NCBI GenBank assembly: GCA_027489355.1
Contig: JAIXZY010000071.1
Span: forward strand, 1-64,000
Origin: Paracoccaceae bacterium
GTDB lineage: Bacteria; Pseudomonadota; Alphaproteobacteria; Rhodobacterales; Rhodobacteraceae
Direction of reading: 5' to 3'
Length of the DNA: 64,000 bases
The translations under genes were made by a program, and so were the position numbers. Positions 11,001-18,095 of the stretch are shown here, piece after piece (position 1 is the first letter of the stretch; the number at the start of each line of letters is the position of its first letter). The notes beneath the pieces are model-generated. The model had not been told where the DNA came from. It was given only the letters and a program-made list of their open reading frames with translations, and did not search any database.

Positions 11001-11099
11001 GGAACTTATTGGGCCACGCCAAGTGCAAACCTGCCAAGTGGCGAACTCACAATTAACTATCATGGAACTTACAGCTTCAAGGCATGGGGTACGCCATGA
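4920..11099 (+). CDS. SpvB/FG-GAP/Rhs repeat protein with polymorphic C-terminal tip
   Basis: 2,059 codons open from ATG 4920, but real homology starts about 4975 where this frame takes over from the signal-peptide fragment. In order: SpvB-like segment; FG-GAP/VCBS calcium-type motifs (DSDLDGSDE near 5785, DFSGDGVDD near 6375, GDVDGDGLVD near 6565, RDVNSDGLID near 6795, GDFDGDGLID near 6975); then YD/Rhs repeats from about 7250 to 10,250; then the Rhs core end with 'LNARYYDPELSLFLQPDW' and 'NDPVNKIDPGG'. A 230-residue tip starts about 10,400. The Rhs body is GC-rich, while the N-terminal third and the tip are visibly AT-richer. The tip has features reminiscent of colicin M (see findings). The stop overlaps the putative immunity gene by 4 nt. 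Without the upstream signal peptide the product may not be exported, so the locus may be inactive or the frameshift may be an assembly error. Confidence 0.8.
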   Translation: MELRGLFNYRAKVLGRWCTTFDDGQDLYLLDGEELMACAGAQASNPWQLKYPLRYLTDKPSASCSAGGNLAARIEDFRRIAYDAATNSFTVTRPDGVRLIYHAAGTLAGDASAVGSPERNYALKSRWLLTRIEDPQTTPNAVTYTYSFTNKTNGYAPRPIRVDYAGYKIEFTYRNYPTNAIPKFATGIAVDGKQLYQLRSIQVYDGATPIRAYQLIQSVSALTQTQLLTSVTEYGSDFSIEGADVSSGTALPPLEFTYSVDQVKFAQATSANTPSLIGKEFHEAVAVIDSDLDGSDELVLFARDLRRLVSSGGDSSIQSYHSFQAGRYAISRAREIVTLPTISQWCGRTDGSGQINNSVDNSYGISRWQEPIEISEVRDSNTAYCFLNEFSHYSTDSNGSQTDYRLSFRKVVGTLANLAATPPASLPYLSNRYSRRGNFDLDIGIEVISNGKLYDVVRGVFVTGPQVSGLPEQLSGASAEDYFFSDFSGDGVDDFVVGTGLKRLVAELGYMAGSLRDRGSFFQHTIASIKNHPLVTNELGVQISDFLGYGDVDGDGLVDIVFHSHNGASSDTIVVFRSFGSSFAPPIVYTIPNLIASLRGGSGGPSYFPYSNNIERTLNHRSTLRDVNSDGLIDLVIHDGFSPISTASEKPYTSLTTWVLINNGSAFSLFSFNSSSSGFLGLVASGDFDGDGLIDFALEGTNVQASYFPSVTYENSSGRILFGNGGIPNRMISVKSSSGSVTTIVYEPSTGSGPNQKPGVHQVVKSITTDDGRGGISTVDYRYAGGRYDFIARRTLGYKTVTAYLPAVSGEAEGSQIVTTYQNDHLAEYGLVKSRVVIQGGVTLSREIFDYTIEKTSNGPWRVDRTSERKAILYGSSLVETSLTREFNAFGQVVRETSLGFTADGVNLDPSDDVTTTMGYVPNLTAYVVDRPSFRREEAGAAPTATLADDLSYAAMSYDEAASNTVAPTNGNVTKIEEWTGSPAALTLRTARLLSYDGWGNVLTETDAKAAATAGGPTVTYAYDSAKHLFRLTTTNALGHVETVAWNTLCQTPATITDPNLRVTTKTYDTFCRETRTDLPGGQYLITRYVSFGTPTLQHVERETKSGSATAGRDLAISREYFDGLGRIWARTQPGMTSAMADAILQLSAYDGRGNLAWTSLPLPFSSLNITPNAAQRTSFTYDGLDRPIDTLLPDGAKRSAGYTTHSFAPYGVTLAYPTTLAQDEHCFDAPDANTICGEQAAVADAAGRMIRSYRQDLAQTDTDAGATTLRTTDYRYDRKGSLIGVTDPGGIAFAYTYDIFGNRLTADDPGLGFWTLAYDANNNLLTQTDAKGQLISFAYDALNRVTLKTVGVGASRVETRFTYDEPRAGFYNLGKETTQEVWTPTGTTHKVERDWHLMGGLAVERHTIDGRTYALETSFAPNGAALDQKLPGTPGATTTAWVGPFTYDAAGRISGMAGFVTSIAYNAWGQPTSAAYANGVAEAYTYDPARGWLTSVTGTLPGGDMAFRVGYERSATGRIARADTQALVAGQPTDLGGSYDYAYDYSGRLVSATNWRGLTAFNEVFAYDRAGRIRAKGATLAIATTYAYTNPLKPDHAPSSVTTGGTTTPFTYDANGNMLTGLAGKIMTYDGENRPLSVTWLGKRTCYVYGGDGKRLKKVEGLAPTQDCTALPANVNATTYFGAVEVRNWKIAGQEQVLTYPHPAVKLLNGTTPTAATYLHRDGLSSVRAITNAAGAKIEAALYKPFGEQSEWLLPGNAAPETRGWIGERYDADAGLQYLNARYYDPELSLFLQPDWFEVTKKGVGTNRFSYSFNDPVNKIDPGGNCGTADNCEGKWKDDKDSTDEHQDPEGIQDKFNYGDGSPYELDAETWGLDTSMDIGTQLEASVRNPEGRMAKYYAEAKKTGKPVDFEFNNMGFNMNPNDAISRREWPIGRYSANIKGTINVNPDGSFSISGSAVINSDKYSWKPDTTGLTHKLGIKVLGQNSNGPARGDMYVTNALSAYAFRNNPDPGVKFDGSAIVTGYALGTYWATPSANLPSGELTINYHGTYSFKAWGTP
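4971..4980 (+). other. Apparent frameshift site in the first Rhs gene
   Basis: Upstream frame reads ...SLGGGV and then loses sense; the frame one base earlier continues TFDDGQDLYLLDGEE, a typical SpvB continuation. One base appears to be missing in 'tgtacaacat': an extra C would restore GTA CCA ACA TTC. No slippery heptamer or downstream pseudoknot is obvious, so programmed frameshifting is unlikely. Confidence 0.7.
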
Positions 11100-11557
11100 G
11101 AAGAATCATTCAACAGGTCTTGGTGATCATCGCGATTGCAGCAGCGATCACTTGCGCTAGCCTGATTGCGGCTCCGCGCTTGTTCGATAGATTCATGTGG
11201 CCATACACCGGCCTAATCGTTGCAGAACGCGGCCTTGTAGCTCCGGCTTCCATTGCAAGCCTGGGCAGAGATTGCTTTCTGCAATCGGACGCCAGCAATC
11301 TGATTGGAGTTACTTCTGATAAAAAAATGCAGAGCATACTTCAATTTTGCAGCCGACTCGACAATCCAGTTTACTTCTATACGTCCCCCAGCTTCGCAAA
11401 AGCAGTATCGCGGTGCGCATTCGAATCATCGATTCTAGAGCGCAGCGTGATAGTCTTCAATGGAGTCGATCAACCCGACAATGTTTGTACTGTCAGTCTA
11501 TTTTCGCGTGAGAAAGATCTCGGTGTTGGAATGATGACAATTTCGTCCTATGAGTAA
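11096..11557 (+). CDS. Putative membrane-anchored periplasmic immunity protein of the first Rhs toxin
   Basis: 153 residues from ATG 11,096, which overlaps the Rhs stop by 4 nt; an in-frame ATG at 11,084 is possible. The N-terminus is one hydrophobic helix (MRRIIQQVLVIIAIAAAIT) that can act as a signal anchor. The rest is soluble, with four Cys residues (contexts RDCFL, QFCSR, SRCAF, NVCTV), a pattern that suits disulfides in the periplasm. Its position right after a variable Rhs tip, its AT-rich composition matching the tip, and the coupling overlap all fit a cognate immunity gene. I do not recognise a family. Known colicin M immunity protein is also a membrane-anchored periplasmic protein with a disulfide, which makes the comparison interesting but unproven. 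Confidence 0.6.
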   Translation: MRRIIQQVLVIIAIAAAITCASLIAAPRLFDRFMWPYTGLIVAERGLVAPASIASLGRDCFLQSDASNLIGVTSDKKMQSILQFCSRLDNPVYFYTSPSFAKAVSRCAFESSILERSVIVFNGVDQPDNVCTVSLFSREKDLGVGMMTISSYE

Positions 11558-11601
11558 ATATGATATTTTGATCTTTTGCTTAGGGTCAGCGAGCGAGCAA
11601 G

Positions 11602-11619
11602 GGTGGGTGCAAACCCACC
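11602..11619 (+). terminator. Hairpin downstream of Rhs/immunity pair
   Basis: GGTGGGT, loop GCAA, ACCCACC forms a perfect 7-bp stem 45 bases after the immunity gene. There is no T tract after it, so it is a likely but not certain terminator or a copy of a REP-like element. Confidence 0.4.
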
Positions 11620-11680
11620 ACTCTCCGCGCCAAAGACCACATTCGTGCAACTCCACTCCCACCCCAAATCCTTAAACCCG

Positions 11681-11743
11681 CCCTAACGCCCACAGCCAAC
11701 CCCTTGAAATCGCTCACCCCATCCCCCGCGCCGCGCGCGGCGC
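11681..11743. repeat. 63-bp intergenic repeat, copy A
   Basis: This block matches 26,256-26,318 at 50 of 63 positions without gaps. Both begin CCCTAACGCCCACA, share ACCCCTTGA, and end in the perfect palindrome GCGCCGCGCGCGGCGC (here 11,728-11,743). Both copies lie just downstream of an Rhs-immunity module. Confidence 0.7.
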
Positions 11744-11790
11744 AGCCGGAGACCCTTGCGGCCCCCCACCGCCCATGCCACCCTCCCCCC

Positions 11791-12411
11791 ATGCCCCGCC
11801 ACCCCCGATCCGGCCTCACAACCCTCGCCACCCTCTCCGCGGTGCTGCTCCTCGCTGTCCTGACCCTCACCCTCCAAACCCGCACCGCAGCTGACCTCCG
11901 TCTCCTCGCCCGCCTGACCGATGACCTGGAAACCCAGGCCGCCAAAGACAGCCTCACCGATCGCCTCCGCATCCCCCTCGCCGCCGCCCTGACCGGCGAC
12001 CCGGGCGCGACGCTCAAACTTGACAGCACCGCCCTGATCCTGACCGAGGCCAGCCGCGACTGGGAAGTCCGGGTCCAGGATGTCGAGGGCCAGGTCGACC
12101 TCTACCTCGCCGCCCCTGACCTCCTCGCCCTCCTCCCCATCGACGCCCGATCAGTTGCCGACACCCGCGCCACAGAACTCGCCGCCCTCCCTCAAGGCGC
12201 CCGCTTCCCCGTTCTCCCAATGACCGCCGCCCGCTTCGGCCTGGATGCCGCCCAATTCGACGGCCTCATCACCCAAAGCTCCACCACCGGCATGCTTCGC
12301 CTGCGCACCACCCCGGAACCACTTCGCACCGCCAGCCTTCTGCCCGGCCCCCGCGAGGGCGAGCAGGTGACCCGCGTCGCGATCAGCATCCGCCCGGTCA
12401 GACCTCGATAA
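11791..12411 (+). CDS. gspK: Type II secretion minor pseudopilin GspK-like
   Basis: 206 residues from ATG 11,791; the frame is open upstream to 11,704, but that part is proline-rich and reads through the 63-bp repeat. The N-terminus MPRHPRSGLTTLATLSAVLLL is a prepilin leader ending in Gly followed by a hydrophobic helix, and it lacks Glu at +5, as is usual for GspK. The body contains 'DVEGQVDLYLAAPDLL', which matches the GspK pattern around the periplasmic domain. It is shorter than typical GspK (about 300 residues). It would form the tip of the pseudopilus with GspI and GspJ. It converges on gspE, the ends overlapping by 14 nt. Confidence 0.7.
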   Translation: MPRHPRSGLTTLATLSAVLLLAVLTLTLQTRTAADLRLLARLTDDLETQAAKDSLTDRLRIPLAAALTGDPGATLKLDSTALILTEASRDWEVRVQDVEGQVDLYLAAPDLLALLPIDARSVADTRATELAALPQGARFPVLPMTAARFGLDAAQFDGLITQSSTTGMLRLRTTPEPLRTASLLPGPREGEQVTRVAISIRPVRPR

Positions 12412-13837
12412 GCTCCGCCCGCAGCTGCCGCGCCCCGACTCCAGTCCCCGCACAAGTCAGACAGCCGCCCCCGCCACAAGCCGGGCAAGGCGTCAACACC
12501 AGCTCCTGCCCCAACACCCCCCGCAGTACGTCTCGCACCAGAAACTCCGGCACGCCCAGATCGACCAGCCGGTTCAACGCCCCCGCCGCCGAGTTGGTGT
12601 GCAGCGTCGACAGCACCAGCCGCCCGACCTGCGCCGCCCGCACGGCGATCTCGGCAGTTTCGCTATCTCGGATTTCGCCGACGAGTATCACGTTGGGGTC
12701 GTGCCGCAGCACCCCACGCAGGATGCGTGCGAAAGTCAGTCCGATCTCCTCCTGCACCTGCACCTGCTGCACGCCCGGCAAATTGTACTCGACCGGATCC
12801 TCGACCGTGACGATCTTGCGCTGCGGATGGTTCAGATGGGCGACGGCAGTGTAAAGGGTTGTCGTCTTCCCGGACCCGGTAGGCCCGGTGACAAGGAACA
12901 ACCCGCTTGGCCGCTCCAATATCGCTTTGATCCGTCCAACGACCTCGGGCTGAAACCCCAGCCGATCCCACCCCAACCGAAGCGCCTTCGGGTCCAGAAC
13001 CCGGGCAACGATGCTTTCCCCAAAGTGCGTAGGCAACGAGGAGAACCGGAAGTCCACCTTTCGGCCGGCAATGTTGGTCTCCAGCCGCCCATCCTGAGGT
13101 AACCTGCGCTCAGCCACATTCACCCCGGCCATCACCTTCAACCGGGCGATTACCGAAGCAGCATCAAGGGCACGGTCCACACGCTGCGGAACGAGGACAC
13201 CGTTCAGGCGATACCGCACTGTGTAGCCATCTTCAGTGCATTCGACATGCACATCGGAAGCACCCTGCAGCACGGCATCGGTCAGCTTCTCCTGAACAAA
13301 CCGGATCACAGGCCCGTCGAATTCTGCCCGCTTCAACGCCTCGGCGTCGCGCTGGTTCTGTGCATCCTGTCCCTCGGTTGCAGTTGTGTCCTTCGGTTCA
13401 AGTTCGGACAGCAAGCGCCGAATGTCGCCGGTATTCGCACCCACTGGAACGACAGTTCGATCGAGGTGGAACGCAAGCTCCTTTAGGAGACCAACGTTGC
13501 ACGGGTCGTTGGTCGCCACCCCCAAGTCCCGAGCTTCCGTCATCAATGGCACGACAAGATTTGCCGACAGGAATGGATGGGTGAGCGCTGCCGCAAGACC
13601 AGAGTCAGGACGGTCCGACGGCGACAACATGCTGGCGCCGAGAAGATCACAAAGCTCCGGCAACAGGACTGCCTCTTCGATCAAGCCGAGCCGTAAGAGA
13701 GTCCGATCAATCGGAGAGCCATCTTGCCGAGACATCGCCGTCACACGAGCAATCGATCTGGCATCCAGCAGGTTTTTCTCTGCAAGCCGTTCAATCAACC
13801 TGTCGCCAATCGACAAGGGTGCGATCGCATCTGGCAT
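12398..13837 (-). CDS. gspE: Type II secretion assembly ATPase GspE
   Basis: 479 residues. An N-terminal MshEN-type domain (residues about 15-120) is followed by the ATPase core with Walker A GPTGSGKTTT, the Asp box/Walker B region ILVGEIRDSETAE and the His box STLHTN. Near the C-terminus are paired CxxC motifs, CPACGGGGCLTCAG, resembling the tetracysteine zinc motif of GspE/PilB. It powers pseudopilus assembly at the inner membrane by contact with GspL and GspF. It is divergently transcribed from gspL, sharing the 109-bp gap 13,838-13,946, which probably holds both promoters. Confidence 0.93.
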   Translation of the reverse strand: MPDAIAPLSIGDRLIERLAEKNLLDARSIARVTAMSRQDGSPIDRTLLRLGLIEEAVLLPELCDLLGASMLSPSDRPDSGLAAALTHPFLSANLVVPLMTEARDLGVATNDPCNVGLLKELAFHLDRTVVPVGANTGDIRRLLSELEPKDTTATEGQDAQNQRDAEALKRAEFDGPVIRFVQEKLTDAVLQGASDVHVECTEDGYTVRYRLNGVLVPQRVDRALDAASVIARLKVMAGVNVAERRLPQDGRLETNIAGRKVDFRFSSLPTHFGESIVARVLDPKALRLGWDRLGFQPEVVGRIKAILERPSGLFLVTGPTGSGKTTTLYTAVAHLNHPQRKIVTVEDPVEYNLPGVQQVQVQEEIGLTFARILRGVLRHDPNVILVGEIRDSETAEIAVRAAQVGRLVLSTLHTNSAAGALNRLVDLGVPEFLVRDVLRGVLGQELVLTPCPACGGGGCLTCAGTGVGARQLRAELIEV

Positions 13838-13946
13838 TCCGTGGCACCTTCGCCTTAGGCTAGTCCCCGATCAAAGCTTAAACGCGCAAACGGGATGGAT
13901 GCGAGTGGATTGTGCGATGATCGCGATGGGAAAGAGTTAGCCGAGT

Positions 13947-14918
13947 ATGCTTGCCGCGCGTTTCACAGATGCCTTGCGAAACTTGGCCGAGCTCTTCATA
14001 CCGCTCAGCCTTTTCCGACCCGGTCTGCCACAACGTTCGGCGGCAGAGGTGCATGTGTCGTCTCTTCCTCTGTCTGCAGCGTCCAAGGTCGATGCAAAGC
14101 GGCTCAAGGGCCCGGTTTCGGTGGTGCTTGACAGATCGCTGGCGCTGGAGCGCCGTATTGAGCTGCCAAAGGCGGTCTCTGGCAAGGCTGATCAAGCCAT
14201 AGCGCTCCAACTTCGCCAGACACTGCCCAACCGTGCGCAAGGCTTAGTGTGGCGATCGGTCGTTTCTGGCCGAACCGGCAACACCGTCGCATACAACGCT
14301 TACATACTGAAGCAAGCTGTCCTGGACGAGTTGCTGTCCGATTTGCGGAGTGTCGGCGCCAAGGTTTCTTCGATCCGGTTCGACATCCCAAGAGTACCTG
14401 AGGTCTGGGAGTTGTCGCCCGCGTCGCCGGTGACGGCAAAGAACTGGGCCGGCTTCACTGCCCTCTGCGTCATCCTAATTTCTGTCTTTAGCGTGATAAA
14501 GCTGTCGCTTGAAAAAAGTGCCTTGACCGATCTCGTGGAGACGCGATCCCAACAGGTTGCTGAACTCCAGGAACGGCTCAAAAAGCGCAAAGAGACTGCT
14601 GGCGACCAGGAAAAATCCTCGCTGGCCGCGCTGCAGGACATCACAACCTTCCAAACGCAGTCTCGTCGACTAAACCTTCTCGGCGATCTTACACAAGTAT
14701 TGCCCGACAGTGTTTGGGTGTCCGAGCTCTCGATCTCTGGTGACCGATTGGTGCTTTCAGGGTTCAGTTCGGGCGAAGTGACGGACGTCGTGCGACTTGT
14801 TCAGGGCCTCCCCTGGGCAAAGGACGTGCAGCTGAACGGGTCCGTGTCCTTCGACAGCTACTCAGGTCAAAGCCGGTTCGAACTGGGCCTTCTGATCGAC
14901 GCGAGGACCGCAGAATGA
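13947..14918 (+). CDS. gspL: Type II secretion inner-membrane protein GspL
   Basis: 323 residues. The N-terminal cytoplasmic part is shorter than in enterobacterial GspL. One transmembrane helix (around residues 170-188, 'ALCVILISVFSVIKL') is followed by a predicted coiled coil and a PilN/GspL-like ferredoxin fold with 'LLGDLTQVLPDSVWVSELSI'. It would recruit the ATPase GspE to the membrane. It is the first gene of a tightly packed operon gspL-M-C-D-F-I-J; its end overlaps gspM by 4 nt. Confidence 0.82.
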   Translation: MLAARFTDALRNLAELFIPLSLFRPGLPQRSAAEVHVSSLPLSAASKVDAKRLKGPVSVVLDRSLALERRIELPKAVSGKADQAIALQLRQTLPNRAQGLVWRSVVSGRTGNTVAYNAYILKQAVLDELLSDLRSVGAKVSSIRFDIPRVPEVWELSPASPVTAKNWAGFTALCVILISVFSVIKLSLEKSALTDLVETRSQQVAELQERLKKRKETAGDQEKSSLAALQDITTFQTQSRRLNLLGDLTQVLPDSVWVSELSISGDRLVLSGFSSGEVTDVVRLVQGLPWAKDVQLNGSVSFDSYSGQSRFELGLLIDARTAE

Positions 14919-15460
14919 AGGTGGAACTCTCCTGGTTCTCCGGACTGCTGATTGTTGCCGGATTAAGCGGCGCCTCCGTCCTTGCTATTACTCTCCCAGT
15001 GCGAAGCAGCCTCAGGGATCTTGGGGATCAGGTACGTGCTCTCGAGACCGAAGAAGCCATCGTGAACAGAGAACTCCAGGAATTGCAGAAGGCGCAAGTC
15101 ACTGCAGTCACGGTTCCGACCGATGCGCTTTGGACGAAAGGAACTGCAACATCTGCCGCAATTGCCCTTCAGGAAGTACTTGTGTCAAAGGTCTCGGACT
15201 CAGGTCTGCAACTTGCGACGTTCGGGGAAGCGGCGCCCCTTGAGAGCATAAACAGTGCAACTTTGGCCACCGAGTTGGAGCTGACGGGAACCCACGAACA
15301 GCTCGCAGTGTTTCTGGCATCACTGGAGACCGTGGAGTCTCCGGTGGCCGTATCCTACCTCTGGCTGCGACAGCTGCCGCCAGATCCGGCGAAGGAAGGT
15401 TCCCCGATCAGCATTCGGATGTCGGTCTGGGGGTTTCGCGACACGAGCCAGACACCATGA
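14915..15460 (+). CDS. gspM: Type II secretion protein GspM
   Basis: 181 residues. An N-terminal transmembrane helix (residues about 8-28) is followed by a coiled coil and a small alpha/beta domain, the architecture of the 'subtype b' GspM/PilO-like proteins. It partners GspL in the inner-membrane platform. It overlaps both neighbours by 4 nt (ATGA). Identification leans on position between gspL and gspC as well as architecture. Confidence 0.75.
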   Translation: MKVELSWFSGLLIVAGLSGASVLAITLPVRSSLRDLGDQVRALETEEAIVNRELQELQKAQVTAVTVPTDALWTKGTATSAAIALQEVLVSKVSDSGLQLATFGEAAPLESINSATLATELELTGTHEQLAVFLASLETVESPVAVSYLWLRQLPPDPAKEGSPISIRMSVWGFRDTSQTP

Positions 15461-15993
15461 GATTGCGGTCGTTGGTCCCGCCGATGGGGTGGAGTGTCGC
15501 CCTCATCTCCGCCTTGGCAGCAAGCTATTGGACAGGGCGCTCAAGCGACACCGATAGCGTGGTTGGTCGAGAGTCTGAGGTAGCCGACCCTGGTATGGCC
15601 GATGAGACTTCCGCCAGCTCTTTGGCGATGCCACCTCCTACTGACTTAGAGAACTCCCTGGCGGTGATGGGAAGCCGCCCACTCCTTGCGGAGGGACGGC
15701 GTCCGCACAGTGCCTCCCCCCCTTCAACCGTCGAAGCTTTGCCCGAACCAGAGCCGGTGGTGCCGGACATAGCGCCCGCGGTACCGCCGACCCCACCTGT
15801 CCTTCGGATGCTTGGCACTCTGGAGAAGGATGGCCTCCGCAGCGTGCTTCTGCGCGATGAAAGCACCGCCTCAGAAAACTGGTATCGCACGGGCGATGTG
15901 ATCCTCGGCTGGACGATTGTGGAAATTCTGCCAGACGGCGTGCGCCTACAACTGCAAGGTGCTGAAATTGCTTTCAACCTGTTCCAAGAATGA
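15457..15993 (+). CDS. GspC/PilP-like periplasmic linker protein
   Basis: 178 residues: an N-terminal membrane helix (PPMGWSVALISALAASYW), a long Pro/Ser/Glu-rich linker (about residues 30-110), and a C-terminal small beta domain with 'LRMLGTLEKDGLRSVLLRD' and 'WYRTGDVILGWTIVEIL', which is the HR-domain pattern shared by GspC and PilP. It would connect the inner-membrane platform to the secretin GspD, the next gene. It lacks a PDZ or coiled-coil C-terminal domain. Could equally be called GspN in some minimal systems. Confidence 0.65.
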   Translation: MRLRSLVPPMGWSVALISALAASYWTGRSSDTDSVVGRESEVADPGMADETSASSLAMPPPTDLENSLAVMGSRPLLAEGRRPHSASPPSTVEALPEPEPVVPDIAPAVPPTPPVLRMLGTLEKDGLRSVLLRDESTASENWYRTGDVILGWTIVEILPDGVRLQLQGAEIAFNLFQE

Positions 15994-16044
15994 GTAGCAT
16001 CCCGATAAAAGACTGGAATAACCAAATCGGGTAGAGGCGGCATC

Positions 16045-18087
16045 ATGATTGGGTTTTGCGCACGGCCGCTCGGCTTCCTTATTGCGACGACGTTCTTGGT
16101 TGCTTGCGACGCGCCCGATGCCGGTCGTAGTTCCGGAATGTTTGGCAAAGACGGTACTGGTCGATCAGGCGTTGCGTCTCGCGACAACAATCATGGGTTT
16201 GTCGATGAGACCAATCCTGGCGCGATGCAGCGTGGGACCGACGACTTTCTAGGCGAGGATGGCAGCCGCTCGCGCAATGGACGCGCCATCGTGGTTCCCG
16301 GCAATGACGGCGAGACTGTCCAGCTATCTTTGGTCAACGCTTCGATTGAAGCCGCCGCGAAAGCGGTTTTGTCCGACACTTTGGGCTTGAATTATGTGAT
16401 GGCCGAAGGGGTTCAGGGCCAGATCACGATCCAGACCACGGGGCCTGTGCCGAAATCGACGCTCCTCGATCTCTTCGAAGCCGCCCTCGACGCGAATGGC
16501 GCGCAGTTGCGGCAAGATGCCGGCACCATTCGCATCGTCGAGGGGACCTCTGGGAATTCGACCTTCAAGGTCGTGGGTCCCGGGGGCGTGGCGAGTTCCA
16601 ACATCATGGTTGCCCCGCTCAAGTTCATCTCCGCCTCCGAGATGACCAAGCTCCTCGAGCCGTTGACCGAACAGGGGTTGCGGGTGGTCGCGGAACCAAA
16701 GCGGAATCTCCTTCTCTTGTCCGGCACTTCGGGACAGATGGAGGCAGCCCTCGATGCGCTGAACCTCTTCGATGTCGATGTGCTTCAGGGCAAGTCTGTC
16801 GCACTGGTGCGTCTACGGTCTGCCGATCCGGATGCTGTCGTCGATGAACTGAAGAACATCTTCGAAGCGGAAGAGGGCGGCATGCTAGACGGCGTCGTGG
16901 AGTTCATCCCGAACCCGAGACTGGGCTCCGTCCTCGTCATCTCATCGCGCTCCACCTACATCGACAAGGCTCGGCGCTGGATCCACGAGTTGGACCAGAC
17001 CGCCGCGGGGTCAGAGACCTACCTTGCCACCTATCCGTTGCAAAATCGCAGCGCTGCCGAAGTGGCGCCAATTCTGAACGATCTGCTGTCTGAGGGGGCT
17101 CCTGCGGCAGCCCCGGCTGCGACAGGAGATGAGGCAACCACTGCTGAAGCTTCGCCGCTCCAAGCCGGGATGCGCGTTGCTGCCGACAACGGCAGAAACG
17201 CCTTGATCGTCCGTGCGACCGCCGAAGACCATGAACAGGTCGAGCGCTTGTTGCGCACGCTCGACAGTCCGGCGCGCCAAGTCCTCTTGGAGGCGACCAT
17301 CGTCGAGGTGGCCCTCAATGATGAGATCAAGATCGGAACACGTTGGTTCTTTGAAAGCGGGAACTGGGACCTGAAATTCTCAGACCTGCCGTCTGGCGGT
17401 GTGGCCGGATCAAATCCAGGCTTCACTGCCGTGTTCGGCGTCGGCGGCGCGGATGTGGCACTTTCGGCCCTGTCTGGCGTCACAGACGTAAAGGTGATCT
17501 CGGCTCCCACCCTCATGGTCATCGACAACAAGGAGGGTATCCTCCAGATCGGGGATCAGGTGCCAGTCGCGCTGCAAACCACAACCAGTACAAGCAGCGG
17601 GGACGCACCTGCCGTCACGCAGATCGACTATCGGGACACAGGGATCATCCTTCGCGTTACACCGCGGATTGGCGATGGCGGCCGTGTTCTTCTCGACATC
17701 AGCCAGGAAGTCTCCGACGTGGCCGCGACGAAAACCTCTGGTATCGACAGTCCAACCATCCGGCAGCGCAAAGTGCAAACGAGTGTCGCGCTTGGAGACG
17801 GGCAGACGCTGGCCCTGGGTGGTCTCGTCCAAGAAAACAACACCATCACCCGCTCTGAAGTGCCGGGGGCAGGCAAGATCCCGGTGCTCGGCAATCTCTT
17901 CCGCAGCAAGGGCAGCAAGAAGGGCAGAACCGAGCTCCTGATCCTGATCCGCCCGCGGGTCGCGACCAACGATCAAGAAGCCGCAGAAGCCACGCGGATG
18001 TGGAGAACGAAGCTGTCGGGCGCGGATTCGCAACTGGAGACGGGTTTGGGGTCCGGCCGCCACACCATCTACGACTACGCAAACTAG
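16045..18087 (+). CDS. gspD: Type II secretion secretin GspD (lipoprotein)
   Basis: 680 residues. The N-terminus is a lipoprotein signal with lipobox LVAC at about residues 21-24, so the channel may reach the outer membrane on its own acyl chain without a pilotin. N0 and N1-N3 ring domains follow (for example 'VVAEPKRNLLLLSGTSGQM' and 'IHELDQTAAGSETYLATY'), then the secretin domain with 'LKVISAPTLMVIDNKEG'-type and 'VPGAGKIPVLGNLFRSKG' motifs, the latter the hallmark secretin gate region. It forms the outer-membrane channel through which folded periplasmic substrates leave. A 51-nt gap separates it from the upstream gene. Confidence 0.95.
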   Translation: MIGFCARPLGFLIATTFLVACDAPDAGRSSGMFGKDGTGRSGVASRDNNHGFVDETNPGAMQRGTDDFLGEDGSRSRNGRAIVVPGNDGETVQLSLVNASIEAAAKAVLSDTLGLNYVMAEGVQGQITIQTTGPVPKSTLLDLFEAALDANGAQLRQDAGTIRIVEGTSGNSTFKVVGPGGVASSNIMVAPLKFISASEMTKLLEPLTEQGLRVVAEPKRNLLLLSGTSGQMEAALDALNLFDVDVLQGKSVALVRLRSADPDAVVDELKNIFEAEEGGMLDGVVEFIPNPRLGSVLVISSRSTYIDKARRWIHELDQTAAGSETYLATYPLQNRSAAEVAPILNDLLSEGAPAAAPAATGDEATTAEASPLQAGMRVAADNGRNALIVRATAEDHEQVERLLRTLDSPARQVLLEATIVEVALNDEIKIGTRWFFESGNWDLKFSDLPSGGVAGSNPGFTAVFGVGGADVALSALSGVTDVKVISAPTLMVIDNKEGILQIGDQVPVALQTTTSTSSGDAPAVTQIDYRDTGIILRVTPRIGDGGRVLLDISQEVSDVAATKTSGIDSPTIRQRKVQTSVALGDGQTLALGGLVQENNTITRSEVPGAGKIPVLGNLFRSKGSKKGRTELLILIRPRVATNDQEAAEATRMWRTKLSGADSQLETGLGSGRHTIYDYAN

Positions 18088-18095
18088 GCCGCGAT

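Noticed and set aside
4486-11099. Insecticidal Tc-type B/C toxin
   Set aside because: SpvB and FG-GAP parts are shared with TcB, but no TcA or TcC gene is present, there is a Sec signal, and a candidate immunity gene follows the tip, which fits interbacterial toxins better.
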